Source: Chromatiales bacterium
GTDB lineage: Bacteria; Pseudomonadota; Gammaproteobacteria; UBA6429; Thiohalophilaceae
Assembly (NCBI GenBank): GCA_027057985.1
Contig: JALUTJ010000140.1
Location: 1 to 5,674 of the forward strand
DNA length: 5,674 nt
Reading direction: 5' to 3'
Of the stretch, positions 1 to 5,674 are shown in pieces; the first letter of the stretch is position 1, and each line of letters begins with the position of its first letter. The position numbers and the translations under genes were made by a program. The notes beneath the pieces were generated by a model, which did no database searches, was not told the origin of the DNA, and saw only the letters and a list, made by a program, of their open reading frames with translations.

Positions 1-725
1 TCATCGACGACCGGTGCGGTAATAAAGTCACGGTGTTCGAACAGGTTGGCAACATCGCGAGCATGCTTGTTTGCCGGGATACCCTCGACATCGGTGAGCA
101 TCAGTTCTTCGACCAGCATATCCGGGTCACTGGTAAGAATGGAGGTTAAAGGCAGTACACCCAGGTAATGATTATCACGATCTACCACGAACAGGTTGTC
201 GGTACCTTTCGGTAAGGAACCGCGCCGCCGCAGAAAGCGAAGTACCACATCAAGCGTAATATCCGGACGCACGATAATGGTATCGAGGTCCATCAGACCA
301 CCGGCTGAATCCTCGTCATAAGATAAAACCAGTTTCAGGCGATCACGTTCCTGGGTTTCCAGGCTCAGCAGGATTTCCTGTATAACATCCTGCGGCATTT
401 CCGGCAGGATATCGGCAAGGTCGTCGGTATCGAGGGTTTCGGTTGCCGCAACCAGGTCATCGGTATCCATCTTGTTGATGAGGCCGGCACGGGCTTCATC
501 ATTCAGATGCAGCAGGATTTCACCCTCGGTATCTTCCGGGATAAGCTGCCAGACCTGTTCACGCTGGCTGACGGGCAGGGATTCCAGCAGGTGTGCTATT
601 TCTGCGGGGTGCAGGTCACTGAGCTGCTCGGCAATATTGTCGAAGTTATCTTCACGTAAACTCTCATTAATCGCCTCGAGCAGCGAGTTATGCGTTTCGT
701 GTTGTTCGGCAGTATTGCTGGACAT
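1..725 (-). CDS. mgtE: Magnesium transporter MgtE, N-terminal part (truncated by window edge)
   Basis: MgtE is a homodimeric inner-membrane Mg2+ channel/transporter gated by its own cytoplasmic Mg2+-sensing domains. My translation gives 241 residues before the edge. Residues about 25-135 match the helical MgtE N domain (HPAEIAHLLESL near 39-50, DDLADILPEMP near 101-111). The family signature DEDSAGGLM follows at 137-145. CBS domain 1 starts near 143 and CBS domain 2 near 207 (LMLTDVEGIPA). The domain is rich in acidic residues, as expected for Mg2+ sensing. The five-helix membrane domain would lie left of the window. The start at 725 is chosen because GAGG (733-736) sits 7 nt upstream; an ATG at about 746-748 is in another frame. 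It runs in the same direction as pmbA, but the 314-bp gap suggests its own promoter. No truncation other than the window edge is seen. Confidence 0.93.
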   Translation of the reverse strand, partial: MSSNTAEQHETHNSLLEAINESLREDNFDNIAEQLSDLHPAEIAHLLESLPVSQREQVWQLIPEDTEGEILLHLNDEARAGLINKMDTDDLVAATETLDTDDLADILPEMPQDVIQEILLSLETQERDRLKLVLSYDEDSAGGLMDLDTIIVRPDITLDVVLRFLRRRGSLPKGTDNLFVVDRDNHYLGVLPLTSILTSDPDMLVEELMLTDVEGIPANKHARDVANLFEHRDFITAPVVD

Positions 726-785
726 GTGGCACCCTCATATTGAATCATGAGTGTACTGCGTAACAGCAAAAAAGTGAACTCTATA

Positions 786-812
786 TGTCTGTTTATGTTA
801 ACTACACAGACA
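786..812 (-). promoter_or_regulatory. Dyad symmetry upstream of mgtE (candidate operator)
   Basis: TGTCTGT (786-792) and ACAGACA (806-812) form a perfect 7-bp inverted repeat with a 13-nt spacer. A GTTAAC palindrome (797-802) lies almost at its centre. It sits 60 nt upstream of the mgtE start. On the minus strand a TATAGT hexamer (827-822) could be a -10 box, which would put a start site near 815 and the dyad just downstream of it, as for a repressor site. The matching -35 (TAACTG, 17-bp spacing) is poor. The dyad could also fold as a hairpin in a 5' leader. No known regulator motif is recognised. Confidence 0.35.
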
Positions 813-883
813 ATAGGTCTCACTATACCTTCCTGATCTCTATACAGTTAGAGCTTAAATAAATATATAGATTAATGAAACTT

Positions 884-995
884 GAGGTAATTCAGCTATT
901 GCCGATCAAGACACGCCGTAAATACATCCATGTAAGCTCGGGGCCGCTGTCCGTGCGGCCCACGGTCCTGATCGACAATAGCTTTCTACCTCCTG
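884..995 (-). repeat. Palindromic repeat, copy A (112 bp)
   Basis: This copy matches copy B (3075-3186, opposite orientation) at 102 of 112 positions with no gaps. Its ends are inverted: GAGGTA (884-889) pairs with TACCTC (987-992), then AGCTATTG (894-901) pairs with CAATAGCT (976-983), and the arms continue with two mismatches to about 912/965. At the centre GGGCCGC (941-947) and GCGGCCC (955-961) form a perfect 7-bp stem with a 7-nt loop. Homology to the copy B flank continues less well to about 1036 (ATTTGAAATAC against ATTTGGAATAC), so the full element nearly reaches the pmbA stop codon. It is given on the minus strand because it lies in the sense orientation downstream of pmbA. A 28-codon frame (978 down to 892, TTG start) follows AGGAGG (994-989). 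Size and structure fit a MITE-like or REP-like non-autonomous element; no transposase is nearby. Confidence 0.85.
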
Positions 996-1039
996 TGAGC
1001 CGCTAAAAGCTCAGAGTAACGGACATTTGAAATACTTGT

Positions 1040-2395
1040 TTAATCACCTGCTACCGTCATTTTATCAATAAGCCATGATCCGGTAATAATGCTGCCACGA
1101 TCGTCAAGGTCATTACTCACCCGCTGTAGCCCCATAAACATTTCCTGCAAGGTACTGGCAAGGGTAAATTCTTCCACCGGATACTGGACTTCACCGTTTT
1201 CAATCCAGAATCCACTGGCACCACGAGAATAGTCACCCGTTACCGTATTCACTCCCTGCCCCATTACCTCGGTAATCAGCAGACCAGTATTCATTTCCCG
1301 CATCATCTCCTGTAATGAAATATCATCATGGTTGATAAACAGATTATGAATACCACCGGCATTACCTGTCGTCTGCATTTTCAGCCGACGTGCAGAATAA
1401 CTGTCCAGTACGTAACTTTCTAATATGCCGTTATGAATAAGATCATGCGCAACGGTCGCCACACCTTCATTATCATAGGGTGCACTGGCCAGAGCACCCG
1501 GAATATGAGGGCGTTCATCAATCCGGGTATTTTCAGGAAAAACCTGCTTGCCAAGATGATCCAGCAGGAAGGAGGCCTTGCGATACTGCGCCCCACCACG
1601 AATGGCAGCAAGAAAATGAGAAAGCAGGCCACGGGCAACATCAGCCTGGAAAATAACCGGCACCTGCCCGGTTGGCATACGGCGCGCACCCAGTCGTTTC
1701 AGGGTTCGCTCTGCGGCCTTGTGCCCAATGCTAATGGCTGTATCCAGTTTACTGGCATCACGGTTAACGCTATACCAGTAATCACGTTGCATGGCATCAT
1801 CCTGGCTGGCAATGACCGTGCAGGACATGCTATGACGTGATGTTTTATAACCATGCAGAAAACCATTGCTATTACCATAGATACGAATACCGCTATGTGA
1901 ATTAACACTGCCACCTTCGGAGTTGTTGATACGTTGATCAGTTTGCAGTGCTGCTGCCTCGGTTTCATGTGCCAGCGCGATCGCTTCTTCGCTGGAGAGA
2001 TTCCAGGGATGATACAGATCCAGCTCCGGGATTTCAGTTGCGAGCCGATCTCTGTCTGCCAGGCCGGCAAAGGGATCATCTTCGGTATAACGGGCAATAT
2101 CACAGGCAGCTTTTACCGTATCGCGTATTGCCTGTGCAGAGAAATCACTGCTGCTGGCCGTACCCTTGCGCTGACCAAAATAAACGGTGATCCCCAGTCC
2201 CTTGTCGCTATTGTGTTCTACCGTTTCGACCTCGCCCATGCGCACGGTCACCGAAAGCCCGGACTCGGAATTAAGCCCTGCCTCGGCGGCGCTGGCTCCC
2301 TGTGCCTTTGCTTCCCGTAATAAATCATCAACCAGTGATTTCAGGTTTTCCAGGTCCTGGGTATCGCTTGAACGAATTTCGGCTTCAGCCATCAT
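1040..2395 (-). CDS. pmbA: PmbA/TldE, non-catalytic subunit of the TldD/E metalloprotease
   Basis: PmbA (TldE) pairs with TldD to form a cytoplasmic protease that takes unfolded peptides. In E. coli the pair processes the microcin B17 leader and degrades the CcdA antitoxin. The 451-residue product is close to the E. coli length of about 450. Family hallmarks are a central LLSHFLAAIRGGAQYRKASF stretch (257-276), LKMQTTGNAGG (338-348), TGDYSRGASGFWIENG (386-401) and the C-terminal GSWLIDKMTVAG (439-450). No HExxxH zinc motif is present, which is normal for TldE and separates it from TldD. Two ATGs are adjacent. An AGGAG sequence lies 3 nt before the first (2395) and 6 nt before the second (2392), so initiation at 2392 is likely and would shorten the product by one residue. 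It is divergent from darP, with a good promoter candidate at 2434-2462. The stop codon abuts the extended repeat copy A. Confidence 0.95.
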   Translation of the reverse strand: MMAEAEIRSSDTQDLENLKSLVDDLLREAKAQGASAAEAGLNSESGLSVTVRMGEVETVEHNSDKGLGITVYFGQRKGTASSSDFSAQAIRDTVKAACDIARYTEDDPFAGLADRDRLATEIPELDLYHPWNLSSEEAIALAHETEAAALQTDQRINNSEGGSVNSHSGIRIYGNSNGFLHGYKTSRHSMSCTVIASQDDAMQRDYWYSVNRDASKLDTAISIGHKAAERTLKRLGARRMPTGQVPVIFQADVARGLLSHFLAAIRGGAQYRKASFLLDHLGKQVFPENTRIDERPHIPGALASAPYDNEGVATVAHDLIHNGILESYVLDSYSARRLKMQTTGNAGGIHNLFINHDDISLQEMMREMNTGLLITEVMGQGVNTVTGDYSRGASGFWIENGEVQYPVEEFTLASTLQEMFMGLQRVSNDLDDRGSIITGSWLIDKMTVAGD

Positions 2396-2433
2396 TCTCT
2401 CCTGTTAAAATCAGATTTTTTTCAATATCCCGC

Positions 2434-2462
2434 ATTGTAAGACTACGAAGCCTGCACCACAA
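2434..2462 (-). promoter_or_regulatory. Probable sigma70-type promoter for pmbA
   Basis: On the minus strand TTGTGG (2462-2457) is followed after exactly 17 bp by TACAAT (2439-2434). Both are close to the -35 and -10 consensus. A start site near 2427 would give a leader of about 32 nt ending in the pmbA AGGAG sequence. The position in the 83-bp divergent gap supports the call; it is a consensus match only. Confidence 0.5.
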
Positions 2463-2478
2463 ATGCGATAATAGCACC

Positions 2479-3006
2479 ATGAATCCAGATGACGACCAGC
2501 CCACTGACGACAGCTACGATGAGGCTGACGAAAATTTTGTTAGCAAGTCGCAGCGTAAACGTGAAGCCACTGCAGCGCAGGAACTCGGGCGCAAGCTGCT
2601 TGAGCTTGATATCGATGCCCTGCGTAGCATCGAACTGCCTGATAATCTGCTCGCGGCCCTCGAAGAAGCACGGCGGATAAAAAAGCACGGTGCCCTCAAG
2701 CGCCAGTTACAGTTCATTGGCAAGATTATGCGCAAACTCGATCTTGAGCCAGTCGAGGCGGCCTATAATCAACTCAGCAACCATTACCAGCAGGATATCC
2801 GGCAATTCCACCATATCGAAAAGTGGCGTGACCGCCTCCTGGCCGAGGGTGATACCGCTCTTGGCGCCCTGCTCGAAGAAGCACCTCAGGCTGATCGCCA
2901 GCACCTGCGCCAGCTCATTCGCCAGTCGAGGAAAGAAAGCCAGGCCAACAAGCCACCCAAATCAGCCCGTGAAATTTTTCGTTACCTGCGGGAACTGCTT
3001 GGCTAA
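2479..3006 (+). CDS. darP: Ribosome biogenesis factor DarP (YjgA, DUF615)
   Basis: DarP, formerly YjgA or DUF615, binds late precursors of the 50S subunit and promotes maturation of the peptidyl transferase centre. The 175-residue product is near the E. coli length of about 183. It has an acidic, probably disordered N-terminus (1-19), then the family motif SKSQRKREA (22-30), a basic helical stretch with KKHGALKRQLQFIGK (68-82), FHHIEKWRDRLL (110-121) and a basic C-terminal part ending REIFRYLREL. The charged all-helical composition fits an RNA-binding protein. The ATG at 2479 is preferred because homology begins just after it. The frame is open further upstream, but that part overlaps pmbA and resembles nothing. 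No good Shine-Dalgarno sequence precedes the ATG, and a GATAAT hexamer (2467-2472) lies 7 bp before it, so a very short or absent leader is possible. It is divergent from pmbA, an arrangement I recall from E. coli. Confidence 0.93.
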   Translation: MNPDDDQPTDDSYDEADENFVSKSQRKREATAAQELGRKLLELDIDALRSIELPDNLLAALEEARRIKKHGALKRQLQFIGKIMRKLDLEPVEAAYNQLSNHYQQDIRQFHHIEKWRDRLLAEGDTALGALLEEAPQADRQHLRQLIRQSRKESQANKPPKSAREIFRYLRELLG

Positions 3007-3039
3007 ATAATATCGATAAAAAACGAAATAAGTGTATTC

Positions 3040-3240
3040 CAAATACCTGTCAACTCAGGGCTTATGAAAGAGTTCAGGAGGTAGAAAGCCATTGTCGAAC
3101 AAGACCTTGGGCCGCACGGACAGCGGCCCAGAGCCTACAGGGATGTATTTACGGCGTGTCTTGGTTGGCAATGGCTGAATTACCTCTATTTACATAAGAA
3201 AAATTACACTTTATTTACCTTTAAACTGGACAGGTATTTG
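3040..3240. repeat. Outer 12-bp inverted repeat enclosing repeat copy B
   Basis: CAAATACCTGTC (3040-3051) recurs as its exact reverse complement GACAGGTATTTG at 3229-3240, enclosing copy B in a 201-bp unit. The match extends outward through ATT with one mismatch. Such ends look like terminal inverted repeats of a small non-autonomous mobile element. Copy A shows only a degraded version of one end (CAAATGTCCGTTACTC on the minus strand, about 1027-1012), and no second end was found. No clear target-site duplication was seen. Confidence 0.5.
3075..3186 (+). repeat. Palindromic repeat, copy B (112 bp), inverted relative to copy A
   Basis: The reverse complement matches 884-995 at 102 of 112 positions without gaps. 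The central hairpin GGGCCGC (3109-3115) with GCGGCCC (3123-3129) is identical to copy A. The arms AGCCATTG (3087-3094) and CAATGGCT (3169-3176) pair perfectly. The C-G pair here (3090/3173) replaces the T-A pair of copy A (897/980), a compensatory change that supports a folded structure. A short side hairpin AACTC (3052-3056) with GAGTT (3070-3074) lies upstream, at the same relative place as TGAGC/GCTCA in copy A but with another sequence. The 28-codon TTG frame (3092-3178) behind AGGAGG (3076-3081) is intact here too. The copy lies about 70 bp after the darP stop, in sense orientation. Confidence 0.85.
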
Positions 3241-3276
3241 TAATGGTCATTTTTGATACTAGCACAGTACAGTTTT

Positions 3277-3293
3277 AGCCTTTGAGGCTTTTA
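3277..3293 (+). terminator. Weak rho-independent terminator-like hairpin after darP
   Basis: AGCCT (3277-3281) and AGGCT (3285-3289) form a 5-bp stem with a 3-nt loop, followed by a short T run on the plus strand. It lies between convergent genes, just beyond the oxygenase stop codon. On the minus strand the stem is followed by A residues, so it suits darP read-through better than the tldD operon. The stem is short, hence the low confidence. Confidence 0.4.
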
Positions 3294-3294
3294 A

Positions 3295-3912
3295 CTATAA
3301 CGGGAGTTCTGGCCGCTTTCGAAACCAGCCCGTCAGGCTCGCCCTTTCCCGTTTTGCTGGCAGAACCTCGTGCTCATACTCGGCACTGAAAAAGCAGACA
3401 AAAGTCCCGGCCTCGGGCAATACCTTGATAGTCTGCTCACCCGGAAGATAAAGCTGTAACGCGCCACCATCTTCCGCCAGCCAGTTTTCATTGAGGTAGG
3501 TAATAATTGTCAGTTGCCGGGTATCCTGATCACGGTGCTGATCGAGGTGCCGCTTGTAATAGGCACTGGGGGCATAAAGGGCAAAGTGTACCTCAAGCTC
3601 AAACAGGCCAAGAAAAAAATGCTGGTTGACGGCCTGTTTCAGCTGCTCCATCTGTTCCATATACTGTCGCTGTGCCGGATTCAGCTCATCTTCGAACCAG
3701 CTTATCTGGTCACTTCGAATTGACTGCTCGATATGATAATCCGCCCTGCGACCAATTCCCGCCTGCTGCAGTTTACCCTGCTGCCGCAGAGACTGCAGCG
3801 TTTCATTTAACTGCTTTACCAGGTCGGCGGGAATAAAATTTTTCTGAACCGACCAGCCCTGTTGTTGCAGTTCAGCAATTATTTTCTCAAGCATCTTTTG
3901 CGACTGCTGCAT
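3295..3912 (-). CDS. 2-Oxoglutarate/Fe(II) oxygenase, PHD2-like prolyl hydroxylase (SM-20 related)
   Basis: The 205-residue product carries the full non-haem iron dioxygenase signature. Iron ligands are H122-x-D124 (YYKRHLDQH) and H181 (AEYEHEVLP), and R190 (RASLTGWF) would bind 2-oxoglutarate. H181 and R190 are 9 residues apart, as H374 and R383 are in human PHD2. The IRSDQISWFEDE stretch (65-76) recalls the IRGDKITWIEG motif of PHD/EGLN enzymes, which points to protein prolyl hydroxylation rather than the AlkB or small-molecule branches. The Pseudomonas enzyme of this class (PPHD) hydroxylates a proline of EF-Tu, so EF-Tu is a plausible target here by inference only. There is no signal peptide or membrane segment, so it is cytosolic. 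The start is 10 nt after the tldD stop, indicating co-transcription. The ribosome site is weak (AGCGG right before ATG); a purine-rich GGGGG lies about 20 nt upstream inside tldD. Confidence 0.87.
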   Translation of the reverse strand: MQQSQKMLEKIIAELQQQGWSVQKNFIPADLVKQLNETLQSLRQQGKLQQAGIGRRADYHIEQSIRSDQISWFEDELNPAQRQYMEQMEQLKQAVNQHFFLGLFELEVHFALYAPSAYYKRHLDQHRDQDTRQLTIITYLNENWLAEDGGALQLYLPGEQTIKVLPEAGTFVCFFSAEYEHEVLPAKRERASLTGWFRKRPELPL

Positions 3913-3922
3913 CCGCTTTTAC

Positions 3923-5359
3923 TCAGGCCGTGCCCCCTACCGTCAGACTATCCACCTTCAATGTTGGCTGACCCACGCCGACCGGTACACTCTGGCCTTC
4001 CTTGCCACAGACCCCAACACCGCTATCCAGTTGTAGATCATTGCCCACCATGGAAACACGAGTCAAAACATCAGGACCATTACCAATCAGGGTAGCTCCC
4101 TTAACCGGCGTGGTCACCTTTCCGTTCTCAATCAGGTAGGCCTCACTGGTGGAGAAGACAAACTTGCCAGAGGTAATATCAACCTGTCCACCACCAAAAT
4201 TAACTGCATAAAGCCCCTTTTCAACCGACTCGATAATTTCTTCAGGATCAGATTCACCGGCCAGCATATAGGTATTAGTCATGCGTGGCATAGGCAGATG
4301 GGAATAAGATTCACGTCGACCATTACCGGTAGACTGCATGCCCATTAACTCGGCATTCATCTTGTCCTGCATATAACCCTTGAGGATGCCTTTTTCAATC
4401 AGCACCGTTTGTTGTGTTACGGTACCTTCATCATCCATATTGAGTGAACCACGGCGGCCATCAAGAGTACCATCATCCACAATGGTACAAAGTGGTGAAG
4501 CCACTCGCTCACCAATGCGACCACTAAAGGCAGAACTGCCCTTACGATTAAAGTCACCTTCAAGACCATGGCCAATAGCTTCGTGTAAGAGTACACCGGG
4601 CCAGCCTGGGCCAAGAACAACCGGCATGGCACCAGCCGGTGTTTCGATTGCACCCAGATTTACCAGTGCCTGGCGTGCTGCTTCACGGGCAAACAGCAGC
4701 GCACGATCGTCCTCGAGAAAATAGTCATAACCGAAACGACCACCACCACCGGCGCTGGCCTGTTCACGTCGGTCTCCCTGTTCGGCAATCACGGTACAGT
4801 TCATCCGTACCAGAGGACGTACATCTGCATTGAGCGTACCGTCACTGGCAGCAACCAGAACCACCTCATGCACCCCCACCAGAGAAACGATAACCTGCTT
4901 TATGCGTGGATCCTGTTTCCTGGCCTCACTATCGACACGACGTAACAGGTCTATCTTTTCATCGGTGGTTAATGAATCCAGCGGATCCACAGGCAGATAA
5001 AGCGCGTGTGGATGATGCTGTTTCCATGCCTGTACCGCACCCTGCTGACCAGCACGGGCAATCGTTTTAGCAGCTGCGGCAGCTTCGTGCAGGGCTGGTA
5101 AAACAATCTCATCGGAATAGGAAAAACCGGTTTTTTCACCACTGATAGCCCGAACCCCTACACCCTGTTCGATATTGTAATTTCCTTCCTTAACAATGCC
5201 GTCTTCCAGCATCCAGGATTCATGACGTGAAGTCTCGAAATACAGATCAGCCCGGTTGATGCTATGTCCCATCATGTGGTCAAGCACGTTCTGTAAATCA
5301 TTTACATCCAGCCCGCCAGGCGCAAGAAGGATTTCGTTTGCCGTATCAATGTGATTCAT
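3923..5359 (-). CDS. tldD: TldD, catalytic zinc subunit of the TldD/E metalloprotease
   Basis: TldD is the zinc-bearing partner of PmbA/TldE. The 478-residue length matches E. coli TldD (about 481). The zinc motif [13 protein letters not shown] gives H259, E260 and H264, and the third ligand is expected to be C451 in [20 protein letters not shown]. Other family stretches are GRFGYDYF (207-214), [10 protein letters not shown] (304-313), GNGRRESY (345-352) and [20 protein letters not shown] (388-407). All expected catalytic residues are present, so the enzyme should be active with the PmbA encoded at 1040-2395. The ATG at 5359 is 3 nt after the stop of the upstream hydrolase gene. Its ribosome site (AAAGAG) lies inside the end of that gene, which argues for translational coupling. 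The oxygenase gene follows after 10 nt. Confidence 0.96.
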   Translation of the reverse strand: MNHIDTANEILLAPGGLDVNDLQNVLDHMMGHSINRADLYFETSRHESWMLEDGIVKEGNYNIEQGVGVRAISGEKTGFSYSDEIVLPALHEAAAAAKTIARAGQQGAVQAWKQHHPHALYLPVDPLDSLTTDEKIDLLRRVDSEARKQDPRIKQVIVSLVGVHEVVLVAASDGTLNADVRPLVRMNCTVIAEQGDRREQASAGGGGRFGYDYFLEDDRALLFAREAARQALVNLGAIETPAGAMPVVLGPGWPGVLLHEAIGHGLEGDFNRKGSSAFSGRIGERVASPLCTIVDDGTLDGRRGSLNMDDEGTVTQQTVLIEKGILKGYMQDKMNAELMGMQSTGNGRRESYSHLPMPRMTNTYMLAGESDPEEIIESVEKGLYAVNFGGGQVDITSGKFVFSTSEAYLIENGKVTTPVKGATLIGNGPDVLTRVSMVGNDLQLDSGVGVCGKEGQSVPVGVGQPTLKVDSLTVGGTA

Positions 5360-5362
5360 AAT

Positions 5363-5674
5363 TCACTCTTTATGCAGGGTACAGATCATCTTACGATGTT
5401 CCAGTACCGGGAATGTTTGTCGAAGATGTTTAAGACTATCGATATCAATTTCAGCTGTAACCACGCCCGTACCATGTTCAAGCCGTTGCAGGATATCTCC
5501 CCAGGGATTGACTATCATACTGTCGCCATGAGTTTCACGACCATTGACATGGTAGCCACCCTGGTCTGCCGCAACGATGTAGCTCAGGTTTTCAATTGCC
5601 CGTGCCCGTAACAGCACTTCCCAGTGTGCCGCCCCGGTAATCGCGGTAAAGGCTGAAGGAACAACAATCACTTC
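5363..5674 (-). CDS. Carbon-nitrogen hydrolase (nitrilase superfamily), C-terminal part
   Basis: This is the last 103 residues of a gene cut by the right edge; family members are usually about 270-280 residues. The segment begins at the strand EVIVVPSAFT and contains the conserved LLRARAIENLSYIVAADQGG and GRETHGDSMIVNPWGDIL blocks of the Nit1/omega-amidase-like branch. The Glu, Lys and Cys catalytic residues would lie upstream of this segment, so activity cannot be judged. Members of this branch hydrolyse amides such as deaminated glutathione or alpha-keto acid omega-amides; which substrate applies here is not shown. It is the most upstream visible gene of an operon that continues into tldD (3-nt gap) and the oxygenase. 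From memory, the same gene sits directly before tldD in Pseudomonas. Confidence 0.88.
   Translation of the reverse strand, partial: EVIVVPSAFTAITGAAHWEVLLRARAIENLSYIVAADQGGYHVNGRETHGDSMIVNPWGDILQRLEHGTGVVTAEIDIDSLKHLRQTFPVLEHRKMICTLHKE

Larger units (their letters stand above)
726..1039. other. mgtE-pmbA intergenic region
   Basis: This 314-bp non-coding gap holds, from left to right: the mgtE ribosome binding site (GAGG, 733-736), the TGTCTGT/ACAGACA dyad, an AT-rich stretch (about 840-883), the palindromic repeat copy A, and a side hairpin TGAGC/GCTCA (996-1000 with 1009-1013). No convincing rho-independent terminator with a U tract is seen after pmbA. The repeat itself is the only strong structure available there. 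A 75-codon minus-strand frame overlapping the start of mgtE is judged spurious. Confidence 0.7.

Noticed and set aside
734..751. CTCAT/ATGAG hairpin that might hide the mgtE ribosome site
   Set aside because: The stem has only 5 weak base pairs with an 8-nt loop. This is expected by chance and has no covariation support.
472..823. Open frames on both strands overlapping the start of mgtE (92 and 75 codons)
   Set aside because: They are shadows of the mgtE coding frame and its leader. They show low-complexity or unfamiliar translations and no ribosome site.
1420..2408. Several 70-135-codon frames antisense or out of frame within pmbA
   Set aside because: The pmbA frame shows full-length family similarity. 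The others lack recognisable domains and read as Cys/His/Arg-rich shadow translations.
2302..2478. N-terminal extension of darP by about 59 residues
   Set aside because: It would overlap the start of pmbA and the divergent promoter. It has no family similarity, and the protein already has normal length from 2479.
884..3186. CRISPR array or composite transposon
   Set aside because: There are only two repeats, in opposite orientation and 2 kb apart, with no regular spacers and no transposase between or beside them.
3514..4095. Plus-strand frames opposite the oxygenase and the end of tldD
   Set aside because: They lie antisense to well-supported genes, have no ribosome sites and match no recognisable protein family.

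Overview
The window looks like an ordinary chromosomal housekeeping segment of a gammaproteobacterium. The evidence is the gene set and order: a nitrilase-family gene beside tldD, and darP (yjgA) divergent from pmbA. From memory, this neighbourhood resembles the one in Pseudomonas and relatives. Genus cannot be resolved from the sequence. No transposase, integrase, phage gene, tRNA, rRNA or CRISPR array is visible.

Layout, left to right. (1) 1-725, minus strand: the N-terminal 241 residues of a magnesium channel/transporter, MgtE, cut by the window edge before its membrane domain. (2) 726-1039: an intergenic region with a dyad symmetry upstream of mgtE and copy A of a 112-bp palindromic repeat. 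(3) 1040-2395, minus: pmbA (tldE). (4) An 83-bp divergent promoter region. (5) 2479-3006, plus: darP. (6) 3007-3294: an intergenic region with copy B of the repeat, inverted relative to copy A, followed by a small terminator-like hairpin. (7) 3295-3912, minus: a prolyl-hydroxylase-like 2-oxoglutarate/Fe(II) oxygenase. (8) 3923-5359, minus: tldD. (9) 5363-5674, minus: the C-terminal 103 residues of a carbon-nitrogen hydrolase. Genes 9, 8 and 7 are separated by 3 and 10 nt and almost certainly form one operon read leftwards.

How the genes relate. TldD and PmbA/TldE form the heterodimeric TldD/E metalloprotease. TldD carries the zinc site (HEAIGH plus a late Cys) and PmbA lacks it, as is normal for the family. 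They are encoded on either side of darP in separate transcription units. DarP acts in late 50S ribosome maturation. The oxygenase resembles the PHD2/EGLN-like bacterial prolyl hydroxylases, one of which is known to modify elongation factor EF-Tu.

The strongest signal not explained by genes is the repeat pair. The two copies are 102/112 identical without gaps, in opposite orientation, and bracket the pmbA-darP pair. Each lies just after the stop codon of its neighbouring gene, in the same orientation relative to that gene's transcription. Each copy has a central perfect hairpin, long imperfect inverted arms with one compensatory base-pair change, and an uninterrupted 28-codon reading frame behind an AGGAGG sequence. 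I read them as members of a dispersed, non-autonomous palindromic repeat family that may now act in gene 3' regions.
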